Below, piece after piece: positions 1-7,684 of a DNA stretch of 47,863 bases. How positions within the stretch are numbered: position 1 is the stretch's first letter; the number at the start of each line of letters is the position of its first letter. The translations under genes were made by a program, and so were the position numbers. Below the pieces are notes generated by a model, which was not told the origin of the DNA, searched no databases, and saw only the letters and a list, made by a program, of their open reading frames with translations. The DNA comes from Bacteroidales bacterium (GTDB lineage: Bacteria; Bacteroidota; Bacteroidia; Bacteroidales; UBA7960). Location: positions 1 to 47,863 of the forward strand of contig PWGY01000008.1 of NCBI GenBank assembly GCA_003554665.1. Direction: 5' to 3'.

Positions 1-315
1 TACTGGTTTGTGGATTCCCACGCAGGCGTTGATTTCACTTACCTGGAATTTAACGGAAATTTTAACTACCTGTTTCACAAAGAGGATGAACTCATTATCT
101 ACGGGATTGGCACACTGGGCATCCATTATGCCGATGTATCCTCACCCCAGACCGAATGGGGCGGCGGCAGCTATTCAGATACGGAACTCGGCCTTGGTAT
201 TGGCGGGGGTATCGAATACAGCCTTGGTGGTTTTTCCATTTTTGCCGAACCCAAACTCTTCCTGACAGGCTTTGATCAGCTGAAATTTAATGTAGGCGCA
301 AGATTTTATTTGTAA
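1..315 (+). CDS. Outer-membrane beta-barrel protein, C-terminal part (5' end outside window)
   Basis: The reading frame is open from the first base, so the start lies upstream; about 104 codons are visible. The sequence alternates polar and hydrophobic residues in short strands separated by Gly/Asp/Asn turns (for example GLGIGGGIEY, then FNVGARFYL at the end), as in small outer-membrane barrels of the porin / OMP_b-brl type. It ends in a hydrophobic-aromatic strand, as barrel proteins do. No more specific function can be read from this fragment. It is followed 64 bp later by a TM2-domain gene that has its own promoter-like site, which overlaps the last codons here. Confidence 0.6.
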   Translation, partial: YWFVDSHAGVDFTYLEFNGNFNYLFHKEDELIIYGIGTLGIHYADVSSPQTEWGGGSYSDTELGLGIGGGIEYSLGGFSIFAEPKLFLTGFDQLKFNVGARFYL

Positions 316-339
316 AATCCAATAAATCTGCTATCTTTG
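309..339 (+). promoter_or_regulatory. Bacteroidota-type promoter for the TM2 gene
   Basis: TTTG at 309-312, a 19-nt spacer, then TATCTTTG at 332-339. This matches the -33 TTTG / -7 TAnnTTTG pattern of the primary sigma factor in Bacteroidota, about 40 nt ahead of the ATG at 379. Seen in sequence; promoter activity is inferred. Confidence 0.6.
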
Positions 340-378
340 TAGACAAGACTATATTTTTAACCATTCAAAATCTTGACT

Positions 379-795
379 ATGAGTAGATTTATCCTCTCCG
401 TATTGTTTCTTTTCCTGGGGGTTGCAGTTGTCCAGGGGAACACAAGCAATTACTTTCTGGATCACTCGGCCGTGGATCAGCTGTTTGCTGAAGCCGAAGA
501 AGTGGATCCCCTGACCATGCACAGCATGGCACCTACAGTGGCTGCCACACAAAACAATGTGTCAATTGCCCAGGACAAAGAACCGGCCGTTGCATTTCTG
601 CTTGCATGGTTTGTAGGCCCACTGGGGATACATCGTGCATATCTGGGTACGTCAACAGGTACAATTGTAGGGTATATTCTGACACTCGGGGGTTGCGGTA
701 TCGTGGCCTTTGTAGACTGGGTTGTCCTGCTGATCGGCTTGGTCAATGACGACATCAGCCAGTATGTGGACAACCCGAGCTTCTTCATGTGGTAG
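379..795 (+). CDS. TM2-domain membrane protein
   Basis: A 138-residue protein. Residues 1 to about 20 form a signal peptide (SRFILSVLFLFLG). A roughly 50-residue polar stretch follows, then a C-terminal TM2 domain (PF05154 type) starting near residue 70: a first hydrophobic helix, a tight turn carrying GPLGIHRAYLG, and a second helix rich in Gly, Ile and Val. TM2 domains are two-helix hairpins of unclear biochemical role. An in-frame TTG lies 6 nt upstream, but ATG 379 gives a cleaner signal peptide. The gene converges on the minus-strand cluster, with 3 bp between the two stop codons. The turn motif resembles the PGxGxxYAG motif in the C-terminal halves of the two neighbouring TPR proteins. 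Confidence 0.75.
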   Translation: MSRFILSVLFLFLGVAVVQGNTSNYFLDHSAVDQLFAEAEEVDPLTMHSMAPTVAATQNNVSIAQDKEPAVAFLLAWFVGPLGIHRAYLGTSTGTIVGYILTLGGCGIVAFVDWVVLLIGLVNDDISQYVDNPSFFMW

Positions 796-798
796 GGT

Positions 799-1692
799 TT
801 ACTCTGCATTAAGCTCCTCTTCCAGATTGAAGAGAAACTCACGCACAGCCGCCAGGGTTTTATCCCGGCGGCTTTTTTCGTTTTCTTCAGCCAGCAACCC
901 CGCTTGCCTGATGCCTCCGAAATAAAAGGACTGGAAAGGCCCCAAACCGGCAAACACCCCGGCAACATAGTATCCGTTCAGCGCCATTGCGGTAAACGCC
1001 CCCAATGATGCCAGTTGAGAAAAGGCATTGAGTACCCCCCACCCCGTTTCCCCGGCATACAACTGACCCGATCCGGGAATAAAGGTGGACCAGAGCCGGG
1101 CTTTTTCCGGATCAAGCTGTCGTTGGTCATCTTTCCTGACAAGGATCTCTGTATAATGAGACAATTGCTCATCCGCCATTTGCTGATCACCGGACATATT
1201 AAGCACCCATCCTTCAAGGTGATCTGACAGTGCATCCCATTGCCTGAGATCAGCAAGCACAAGGCCCTCCAGCAAATAAACACGCTGATCTGAACCCTGG
1301 CCGTAACGATGTCTGAATTGCTGCAGCAAACCAAAAGCCTCATCCGGGTTGCCGTCCATGTAGGCACAAAATGCCATTTCATACAGCAACTCCATGCGAA
1401 GGGTATCTGCCCCGGAAAAAGTCATGGACCGACGCAGATCCCGGTAAGCCTTTTCATATTCCCCCAGCTGCTTCAGTGCCCTGGCCTTCTTCAGGTTGGC
1501 AGTGATTCTCCATACCGGATCATCCGCCTCAAAATATACCCGTTCATAGGCAATGGAGGCCTCAAAAAACTTTCCTGAAGCAAACAGGCTGTCTGCCCGC
1601 TTCATGAGCACTTCATTCTGTGCATAAAGCCCTTCAGAAAGCATTCCGCAAAGGAATATGCATATCAAACAAAACCCGTTGGTCCATTTCAT
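799..1692 (-). CDS. TPR-like envelope protein with C-terminal hydrophobic PGSGQLYAG module
   Basis: A 297-residue protein, function not recognised. It has a signal peptide (KWTNGFCLICIFLCGM) and a helical region of TPR-like repeats at about residues 30-200 (ADSLFASGKFFEASIAYE, then LGEYEKAYRDL). A C-terminal hydrophobic region follows, opening with STFIPGSGQLYAGE and containing further Gly-rich helices, before a charged tail. The PGxGxxYAG turn recalls DUF5683/TM2-like membrane hairpins. The frame is open further upstream, but ATG 1692 is the first start giving a signal peptide; it overlaps the end of the upstream gene by 59 nt, implying translational coupling. It is the last gene of the cluster and shares its architecture with the gene before it. 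Confidence 0.6.
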   Translation of the reverse strand: MKWTNGFCLICIFLCGMLSEGLYAQNEVLMKRADSLFASGKFFEASIAYERVYFEADDPVWRITANLKKARALKQLGEYEKAYRDLRRSMTFSGADTLRMELLYEMAFCAYMDGNPDEAFGLLQQFRHRYGQGSDQRVYLLEGLVLADLRQWDALSDHLEGWVLNMSGDQQMADEQLSHYTEILVRKDDQRQLDPEKARLWSTFIPGSGQLYAGETGWGVLNAFSQLASLGAFTAMALNGYYVAGVFAGLGPFQSFYFGGIRQAGLLAEENEKSRRDKTLAAVREFLFNLEEELNAE

Positions 1693-2572
1693 GATTAAAC
1701 TCCTGATTAACACGCCGGGCAGCCGTAGCACTACCCACAATATTCCCCACATAGAATGCCCCGGCCGCCGAAGCAGACAAAATAAACAACACACTGTCCG
1801 GTCCGGAGCCACGATAAAAATCAAATGCAGTCAACCCCAGCGCTGTTACATACAAAAACCCTGCAACACCTTCTGCCGGTTTCCCCGCATATATTTTACC
1901 CAGACCCGGCACAGCAGCAGATAACACCCCGGCCACAAAAGGAGATGAGGCCCGATGATCCATTAAACGATTGTAGTGATGCTCCATTTGCTTTTCCTGT
2001 GCAGCTGTTACATGATGGTTTCCGGAAAAATCAGTCGCATAAGAACGGTATTGCTCCAGGTTCCTTTCCAGCAAAGCTGTGCCTGCCAGCTGCAACCGTT
2101 GCAGGGCATGATATAAACCATCCTGGCCGGCATCAGTCCGTTTAAGCACCTCACGCCCTTTGCCTGCATCGCCAATATGGGCGAAATTGTAAGCGGCAAA
2201 AAAACGGGATTTTTGATACACCGGACTGTCATTGCCGACTTTAAGCAGATACCCGGCCGACAGCTCCAATGACTTTTTCTGGTAATGCACCCACCCTGTC
2301 AGGTAATTCAGAGAATCAAGCTGCCGGGGGGTTTCCGCTTCCAGCCTTTCCAGCAGGAAAAGGCTTTCCCTGTAGTCTTCCCTGCTTATGAGGTGACGGA
2401 TAAAACTTACTTCCCTGCTCCAGCTGTCTTTGCAGCCGCCTGATGGTCCGAATCCATCCGTACTCACAACCCCGTCATATGGTTTCAGGCTTTTTCCGCC
2501 GGCAATGGAGCAACCGGCGTAAACCGGCACCATGTAAAATACCAATAAGACTACAGGCACGATTTTAGTCAT
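1634..2572 (-). CDS. TPR-like envelope protein with C-terminal hydrophobic PGLGKIYAG module
   Basis: A 312-residue protein, function not recognised. The signal peptide is at residues 1-20 (TKIVPVVLLVFYMVPVYAG). Helical repeat-like sequence fills about residues 45-210 (SREDYRESLFLLERLEAE). A hydrophobic region from about residue 215 opens with VAGVLSAAVPGLGKIYAGKP, followed by two or three membrane-type segments. It has the same order of parts as the downstream 297-residue protein, so the two look like diverged tandem paralogs. ATG 2572 overlaps the end of the yidD-like gene by 8 nt. An older in-frame start at 2650 would add a basic stretch before the signal peptide and is less likely. Confidence 0.6.
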   Translation of the reverse strand: MTKIVPVVLLVFYMVPVYAGCSIAGGKSLKPYDGVVSTDGFGPSGGCKDSWSREVSFIRHLISREDYRESLFLLERLEAETPRQLDSLNYLTGWVHYQKKSLELSAGYLLKVGNDSPVYQKSRFFAAYNFAHIGDAGKGREVLKRTDAGQDGLYHALQRLQLAGTALLERNLEQYRSYATDFSGNHHVTAAQEKQMEHHYNRLMDHRASSPFVAGVLSAAVPGLGKIYAGKPAEGVAGFLYVTALGLTAFDFYRGSGPDSVLFILSASAAGAFYVGNIVGSATAARRVNQEFNHEMDQRVLFDMHIPLRNAF

Positions 2573-3047
2573 AAGCACTCTTTGTATACATACCTGTTTC
2601 CTCCTCAGCCTTTCCGGAGCCTTCACGTATATGCATGGGATGGATGTCAAACGCGGCCACCCTGTTGCAGCGCGAAAGGCGATCAGCCGTTGCAGCCAAA
2701 CCTTTTACCAGGCCCAGGTCTCTGATCAATTCCTTACTGAACCCAGAGCAAGTCGGATGGTAAAGACACTCAGACGGAAGCTGCGGAGATACCAAACGCT
2801 GATACACATACATCATCCCTCCGAGCGTCAAACGCACAGGATTGACCCGGGATAAAAAGCGATCACTCCCTGAGTCCATAAAAGTAATGTCAGAGCCCCC
2901 AAGTTGCACCACCATCTCATCATGGCCTGCACGCAGCAACTCTCTGTCACTCAAAGGTTCACTGGCAAAACCATTTGATGCGGCCAACAACAGGCACAAG
3001 CAGAACACCCCACTTCCGGTAAATTTATTCAATAATACGCGCATCAT
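2565..3047 (-). CDS. YidD-like (membrane protein insertion efficiency factor family) protein with signal peptide
   Basis: A 160-residue protein. Residues about 70-125 match the YidD/DUF37 family: YQRLVSP, then CLYHPTCSGF, then GLVKG, then DRLSRC. This keeps the PTCS and RxxRC signatures. Canonical YidD is about 70-85 residues, cytoplasmic and membrane-attached, and assists YidC-dependent insertion. This copy instead has an N-terminal signal-peptide-like segment (residues about 8-29, GVFCLCLLLAASNGFAS), about 40 extra residues, and a C-terminal tail lacking the usual GYDPVP ending. It therefore looks like an exported paralog. Tandem ATGs lie at 3047 and 3044; both overlap the end of the LolA-like gene. 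Family membership is fairly secure; function is inferred. Confidence 0.7.
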   Translation of the reverse strand: MMRVLLNKFTGSGVFCLCLLLAASNGFASEPLSDRELLRAGHDEMVVQLGGSDITFMDSGSDRFLSRVNPVRLTLGGMMYVYQRLVSPQLPSECLYHPTCSGFSKELIRDLGLVKGLAATADRLSRCNRVAAFDIHPMHIREGSGKAEEETGMYTKSAYD

Positions 3048-3735
3048 CGGGTACGTTAAAATCAAACCATGAACTCTCCGCCTGACGATTCATCCTGACA
3101 TCAGATAAACGAACACGGCTTACAATGGAATCTCCTGTAGCAAGGTAATTGAACTCTGTAATGGATCGGGGCAGGATCAGGTCAGAAAATATCTCATAAT
3201 CATCATAATACACCTTTTTAACCAGTTTACCCCCGGCATCATAATACCCGGCATACACCGGCATATAATCATCATGCACCAGCTCAATATATGAAAACAG
3301 ATGGTTAAGCGAAGAAGGAGGTTCCCACCGGGTAATCATCAATCCATCTTCAAAATCTGTCCTCCTGTTTGAGAACCCCATCTCACGCAAACCAAGATCC
3401 TGGGTCCTGCCACTCAAAAAGTAATACACAAGATTGTTTTCCGAACTGTACTCCACACTTTGGGTACGATAAACCGTATTCTCCTCCTCATCATATATGG
3501 TCAGCTCCCCATGCCGGTTGGTAACCATTACCTGCCCGTCAGGTTTGTCAAACTTTGTGATAAGTTTACCATCGTAGGCTTCATAAAACAGCTGGGCTTC
3601 CACAGTGGCAACCTTCCCCCCCTGCAGTTGACGGCTTTCCATCCGAAGCATGATCCGTTCGGGCGAAAAAAGAACAAATCCGCACAAAAACAATAGTAAA
3701 ATAACCCCGGCAAAAAAGATCAGATGACTGCGCAT
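3025..3735 (-). CDS. LolA-like outer-membrane lipoprotein carrier-related protein
   Basis: A 236-residue protein. A single N-terminal hydrophobic segment (residues 4-22, HLIFFAGVILLLFLCGFVLF) acts as signal or anchor. A beta-rich domain follows with the pattern of LolA/LolB-fold proteins: successive strands such as GQVMVTNRHGELTIYD, NLVYYFLSG and VKKVYYDDY, ending FDFNVPDDARI, a typical closing strand of LolA-like domains. This fold binds the acyl chains of lipoproteins in the periplasm. ATG 3735 lies 10 bp after the histidine kinase stop. The resemblance is of fold type, not of specific LolA residues, so substrate transport is inferred. Confidence 0.55.
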   Translation of the reverse strand: MRSHLIFFAGVILLLFLCGFVLFSPERIMLRMESRQLQGGKVATVEAQLFYEAYDGKLITKFDKPDGQVMVTNRHGELTIYDEEENTVYRTQSVEYSSENNLVYYFLSGRTQDLGLREMGFSNRRTDFEDGLMITRWEPPSSLNHLFSYIELVHDDYMPVYAGYYDAGGKLVKKVYYDDYEIFSDLILPRSITEFNYLATGDSIVSRVRLSDVRMNRQAESSWFDFNVPDDARIIE

Positions 3736-3745
3736 AACTGTAATC

Positions 3746-5275
3746 TTACTTATACAAAATGATCCGGAAAGTAGTTCCATTGTTCAGTGATGAGTGCTTC
3801 ACAAACAACTTCCCGTTGTGATAATTTTCAATAATTCTTTTACTAAGGGATAACCCGAGACCCCAGCCCCTCTTTTTACTGGTATAACCCGGGTTAAAAA
3901 TCGATTTCTGTCTGGATGCCGGAATACCTTTGCCATCATCTGAAATATCAACGGCCACCTGATCCTTGTAGTCCTCCACCGACACATAAATATTGCCAGT
4001 TCCCTGCATGGCATCAACCGCATTTTTGATCAGGTTTTCAACCACCCATCCAAAAAGGCTGGCATTCAAAGGCACCATTACCACCTTGTCGGGTGTGGCC
4101 ACATTGAATGAAACCTTTTTCGGCATTCTTCGCTTCATGTACCCCACCACTTCATTGAGGGTGTTCATAATATTTTCAGGGATCAGTTCCGGAGACGAAC
4201 CTATCTTCGAAAACCGCTCGGTAATGTTTTCAAGACGCTTCACATCCTTGGAAATTTCTTCAAGGGTTTCTTCATCCACCCCTTTCATTTTCAACAACTC
4301 CACCCAGGCGATCAGCGAAGAAAGCGGGGTACCCAGCTGGTGGGCTGTTTCTTTGGACATCCCCACCCAAACCTGATTTTGCTCGGCATTTCGCGCCATA
4401 CTGAACAACAGGTAGGAAACAAAAAGAAAAACCCCAATGGCCAGAAACTGCCCCAGGGGGTAATACCGAAGCTGAGTCAGTAAAAATGAACTGGTGTAAT
4501 AGACATAACAGCGGCCATAGTCGGGAAGCGTAATAGACAAATACCGGTCACCCCCGGCCATGGAAGCGATCAGCTCCTGCACCTCCTGCTCATCCTCCAT
4601 ATCCACCCCTTCAATATTGCCATGTGCAATGAGTTCCTGGTGCGCATTGTCAACCACAATCACCGGCACATTGGCAGAGCTAACCACCAGGTCTGAAATA
4701 AAGGTATCCAGCAGATCATCCATCACATTCCTGAGCTCCGTAAACACCTTGGAATCACGAAAATAAATATAGCGTCTTCCGTCAATGATCCGGAATGTCA
4801 TGGGAGGGTGATCAGAAAAGTATTCCGCCAGATCACCGGTCAGCTCTTCAAAACCCCGCAACCGCGAAGGCAGATTACTGCTGGATATCACTTCTCCCTG
4901 CTCATCCGTCAGTACAAGGGGGATGGTTGTATTGCTTTCCAGAATATTTGTATACAGGGTGAGATCCTCACGATCAACTTCTGCCCTGTTCAGCCGGTCA
5001 AAAACCTGGGTCAGCAACTCCACACGCTTGTGTTCCTCTTCACGAATGACATCAAAAAGTTTTTCGCTGTCTTGCAAAAGAGTTTCTCTCTTGCGGATGG
5101 CATCCGCCCATAACTCCACACGCTGGCGTTCATCATGCGAAATTTTCCGCACCATGATATCGGTGTAATACAAAGAGGCCATCACAATAACAGCTGCAAA
5201 GGCAAGCAAATAAAGCTTCCACCTCTGCTTCCTCGAATATACTTCAAACCCCTTTATTTGATTGAACAGTTTCAA
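3746..5275 (-). CDS. Membrane sensor histidine kinase (orphan)
   Basis: A 509-residue protein. TM1 is at about residues 19-38, an extracytoplasmic sensor region runs to about 275, and TM2 (FLAIGVFLFVSYLLFSMA) follows. The kinase core comes next: H-box KETAHQLGTPLSSL with phospho-acceptor His312, N-box ENLIKNAVDAM, G1 box DDGKGI and G2 box GWGLGLSLS. No response regulator or receiver domain lies beside it, so the partner is unknown. The start is a TTG at 5275, preceded by a good Shine-Dalgarno-like AGAGG; the next in-frame ATG would cut into TM1. It is the first gene of the LolA-like/YidD-like/TPR cluster, which may be its regulon or simply its transcription unit. Confidence 0.85.
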   Translation of the reverse strand: MKLFNQIKGFEVYSRKQRWKLYLLAFAAVIVMASLYYTDIMVRKISHDERQRVELWADAIRKRETLLQDSEKLFDVIREEEHKRVELLTQVFDRLNRAEVDREDLTLYTNILESNTTIPLVLTDEQGEVISSSNLPSRLRGFEELTGDLAEYFSDHPPMTFRIIDGRRYIYFRDSKVFTELRNVMDDLLDTFISDLVVSSANVPVIVVDNAHQELIAHGNIEGVDMEDEQEVQELIASMAGGDRYLSITLPDYGRCYVYYTSSFLLTQLRYYPLGQFLAIGVFLFVSYLLFSMARNAEQNQVWVGMSKETAHQLGTPLSSLIAWVELLKMKGVDEETLEEISKDVKRLENITERFSKIGSSPELIPENIMNTLNEVVGYMKRRMPKKVSFNVATPDKVVMVPLNASLFGWVVENLIKNAVDAMQGTGNIYVSVEDYKDQVAVDISDDGKGIPASRQKSIFNPGYTSKKRGWGLGLSLSKRIIENYHNGKLFVKHSSLNNGTTFRIILYK

Positions 5276-5335
5276 GCCACCTCTTTTTTTTTATCAGTCT
5301 GATACAGACAACGGATTCGCTTCGGAATTCTTTCT

Positions 5336-5343
5336 CAAAAATA
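5336..5343 (-). promoter_or_regulatory. Possible -7 box for the histidine kinase cluster
   Basis: On the minus strand this reads TATTTTTG, fitting TAnnTTTG, about 60 nt ahead of the TTG start. No clear TTTG is seen at the expected -33 position, so support is partial. Confidence 0.3.
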
Positions 5344-5428
5344 TAACTTTTGTACCACATTGCGGATGATTCATTACCGAGACAGGCGTGAACAGAAAAA
5401 ATGTCGCAAAACATGTACTGATATTCGT

Positions 5429-5436
5429 TACTTTTG
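5429..5436 (+). promoter_or_regulatory. Possible -7 box for the GH3 gene
   Basis: TACTTTTG fits the Bacteroidota -7 consensus TAnnTTTG, 26 nt before the ATG at 5463. The -33 element is not evident. Confidence 0.4.
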
Positions 5437-5462
5437 CCTTTGGAATCTGAAAAAGCTCCAAC

Positions 5463-6986
5463 ATGTCATTTCTGAATAGCATCGCCAGCTGGTATGTAAA
5501 AAAGCGGCTCTCGCAGATCAATCATTTCAGAGAGAACCCCGCTGAAGTGCAGAACGAGGTTTTGCAAAACCTGCTTCAGGTGTCGCGTAATACCGAATGG
5601 GGTAAAAAATATGAGTTCAGTACCATCCAATCTTATAAGACTTTTAGCGAGCGACTTCCCATTCAGGATTATGACGACCTGCAGCCAACCATTGAACGCA
5701 TGCTAAAAGGAGAGCAAAATATTCTATGGCCAACCGACATAGAATGGTTTGCAAAATCATCCGGCACCACAGCAGATCGCAGTAAATATATCCCCATCAG
5801 CCCGGAGTCTCTTTCTGAGTGCCACTATAAAGCAGGAAGAGATGTGCTGGCCATTTACTGCCACCACCATCCGGAAACCCGGGTCTTTGACGGAAAAGGT
5901 CTGATCATGGGCGGCAGCAACAAAGTGAGCGAATACAACAATAATATTTCTGTGGGAGACCTTTCAGCCGTATTGCTGCGGAATGTGCCATTTTACGGTG
6001 AGTTTTTCCGGACACCTGACATTTCTCTGGCACTGATGGAAGATTGGGAGGAGAAGCTTGACAAAATTGCCCATGCCACCTATGCGGAAAATGTCACCAA
6101 CATAAGCGGAGTTCCGTCCTGGAACCTGATATTGCTGAAGCATGTGCTGGAGATCACCGGACGCAACCACATCCTGGAGGTCTGGCCCAACCTGGAGTTA
6201 TTTATTCACGGAGGGGTCAGCTTCGCCCCCTACCGGCCTCAGTTTGAGAAAATCATCCCCTCCCGTCAAATGGTTTATCTCGAAACCTACAATGCCTCTG
6301 AAGGATTTTTCGGCATCCAGGATAACCCGGATGAAAAAGACATGCTGCTCATGCTGGATTACGGGATATTTTACGAATTTATTCCGGCAGAAGAACTGGA
6401 GGAAGACACCCCGCGCATCATTCCCCTGGCGGAAGTTGACACCGACACCAATTACGCCATGGTCATTACAACAAACGGTGGTTTATGGAGATACATGATC
6501 GGTGACACAGTTCGCTTTACGAGCCTTTCTCCTTACCGGATCCGGATTTCCGGACGCACCAAAAGTTTTATTAATGCGTTTGGGGAGGAAGTGATCGTAG
6601 ACAATACCGACAGTGCCTTGCAAAAAGCCTGTGACGAAACAGGTGCCGTGATCAGTGAATATACCGCGGCCCCCGTTTACCTGAACGACAATCAGCGTGC
6701 AGCCCATGAATATGTGATTGAGTTTGAGAAAGGGCCATCCGATCTGACGCACTTCACCGAAATCCTTGACCAGGAGCTGCAAAACCTGAATTCAGACTAT
6801 GCAGCCAAACGCAGTGCGGACCTGATGCTGAAAAAACCAAAGCTTACCACTGTTCCGCCCGGCACATTTTTTAACTGGCTCAAGTCAAAAGGGCGGATCG
6901 GAGGACAGAATAAAGTTCCGCGACTTTATAACGGACGGCGTTATGTGGACGACATTCTTGAATACAAAGGCAGAATCGGGCACTGA
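5463..6986 (+). CDS. GH3 auxin-responsive-promoter family protein (acyl-adenylating enzyme superfamily)
   Basis: A 507-residue protein of full GH3-family length (PF03321). GH3 proteins belong to the adenylate-forming (ANL) superfamily and, in plants, conjugate amino acids to carboxylate hormones. Visible motifs are the ATP-binding loop SSGTTADRSKYIP (residues about 99-111), YNASEGFFGIQ near 277-287, and the hinge region ISGRTKSFINAFGEE around residue 365. Bacteroidota commonly carry such genes, but the bacterial substrate is generally unknown. The gene is divergent from the histidine kinase, with a 187-bp intergenic region carrying possible promoters for both. ATG 5463 is the only convincing start. 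Confidence 0.85.
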   Translation: MSFLNSIASWYVKKRLSQINHFRENPAEVQNEVLQNLLQVSRNTEWGKKYEFSTIQSYKTFSERLPIQDYDDLQPTIERMLKGEQNILWPTDIEWFAKSSGTTADRSKYIPISPESLSECHYKAGRDVLAIYCHHHPETRVFDGKGLIMGGSNKVSEYNNNISVGDLSAVLLRNVPFYGEFFRTPDISLALMEDWEEKLDKIAHATYAENVTNISGVPSWNLILLKHVLEITGRNHILEVWPNLELFIHGGVSFAPYRPQFEKIIPSRQMVYLETYNASEGFFGIQDNPDEKDMLLMLDYGIFYEFIPAEELEEDTPRIIPLAEVDTDTNYAMVITTNGGLWRYMIGDTVRFTSLSPYRIRISGRTKSFINAFGEEVIVDNTDSALQKACDETGAVISEYTAAPVYLNDNQRAAHEYVIEFEKGPSDLTHFTEILDQELQNLNSDYAAKRSADLMLKKPKLTTVPPGTFFNWLKSKGRIGGQNKVPRLYNGRRYVDDILEYKGRIGH

Positions 6987-7060
6987 TTTTCCCGGCCCGG
7001 GAGGTTGCCTGTTTATGCCCCTTTATTACATAATCCACCTACAACCAAAACCAGCTCAAC

Positions 7061-7675
7061 ATGCACATAGCCATTGCCGGTAACATCGGTTCAGGAAAAA
7101 CCACACTGGCCGGATTACTGTCCAAACATTACGGATGGGAAGCCAACTACGAAGACGTAGACACCAATCCCTACCTGAATAATTTTTATGAAGACATGCA
7201 GCGTTGGTCGTTCAATCTGCAGATTTATTTCCTGAACAGCCGGTTTCGGCAAGTGGTTGAAATCCGGAAAAAAAACAAAAAAGTCATACAGGACAGAACC
7301 ATTTATGAGGATGCATATATTTTTGCACCCAACCTGCATGCCATGGGCCTGATGTCGTCGCGCGACTTTAACAACTATTCAAGCCTTTTTGAATTAATGA
7401 GTTCACTGATCGATCCGCCCGACCTGCTCATCTACCTAAGGGCAAGCGTCCCCACCCTGGTTAGCCAGATTCAGAAAAGGGGGCGCGAATATGAAAACAC
7501 CATCAGGCTGGACTATCTTAAAAAGCTGAACGAGCGCTATGAAGACTGGATCAGCGGATATGACCTCGGCAAACTGCTGATAGTAAACGTTGACGACCTG
7601 AAGTTCAGCGAAAACCAGCAAGACCTTGGCGTCATTATTCAGAAAATTGATGCCGAAATACACGGATTGTTTTAA
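7061..7675 (+). CDS. Deoxynucleoside kinase (deoxyadenosine/deoxyguanosine kinase family)
   Basis: A 204-residue protein of the dNK family (PF01712). It phosphorylates deoxynucleosides with ATP in the salvage pathway, in the cytoplasm. Motifs seen: P-loop GNIGSGKTT at residues 7-15, the catalytic region DRTIYED around residue 87 (equivalent to the DRS/ERS motif), and an Arg-rich LID stretch QKRGREYE near residue 145. Substrate preference (dAdo versus dGuo) cannot be read reliably. It lies 9 bp upstream of kdsB, so the two are probably cotranscribed. Confidence 0.85.
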   Translation: MHIAIAGNIGSGKTTLAGLLSKHYGWEANYEDVDTNPYLNNFYEDMQRWSFNLQIYFLNSRFRQVVEIRKKNKKVIQDRTIYEDAYIFAPNLHAMGLMSSRDFNNYSSLFELMSSLIDPPDLLIYLRASVPTLVSQIQKRGREYENTIRLDYLKKLNERYEDWISGYDLGKLLIVNVDDLKFSENQQDLGVIIQKIDAEIHGLF

Positions 7676-7684
7676 TCAACTGCC

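Noticed and set aside
6991..7001. CCCGGCCCGGG palindrome after the GH3 gene as a terminator
   Set aside because: Too short to form a stable loop and no T-run follows.
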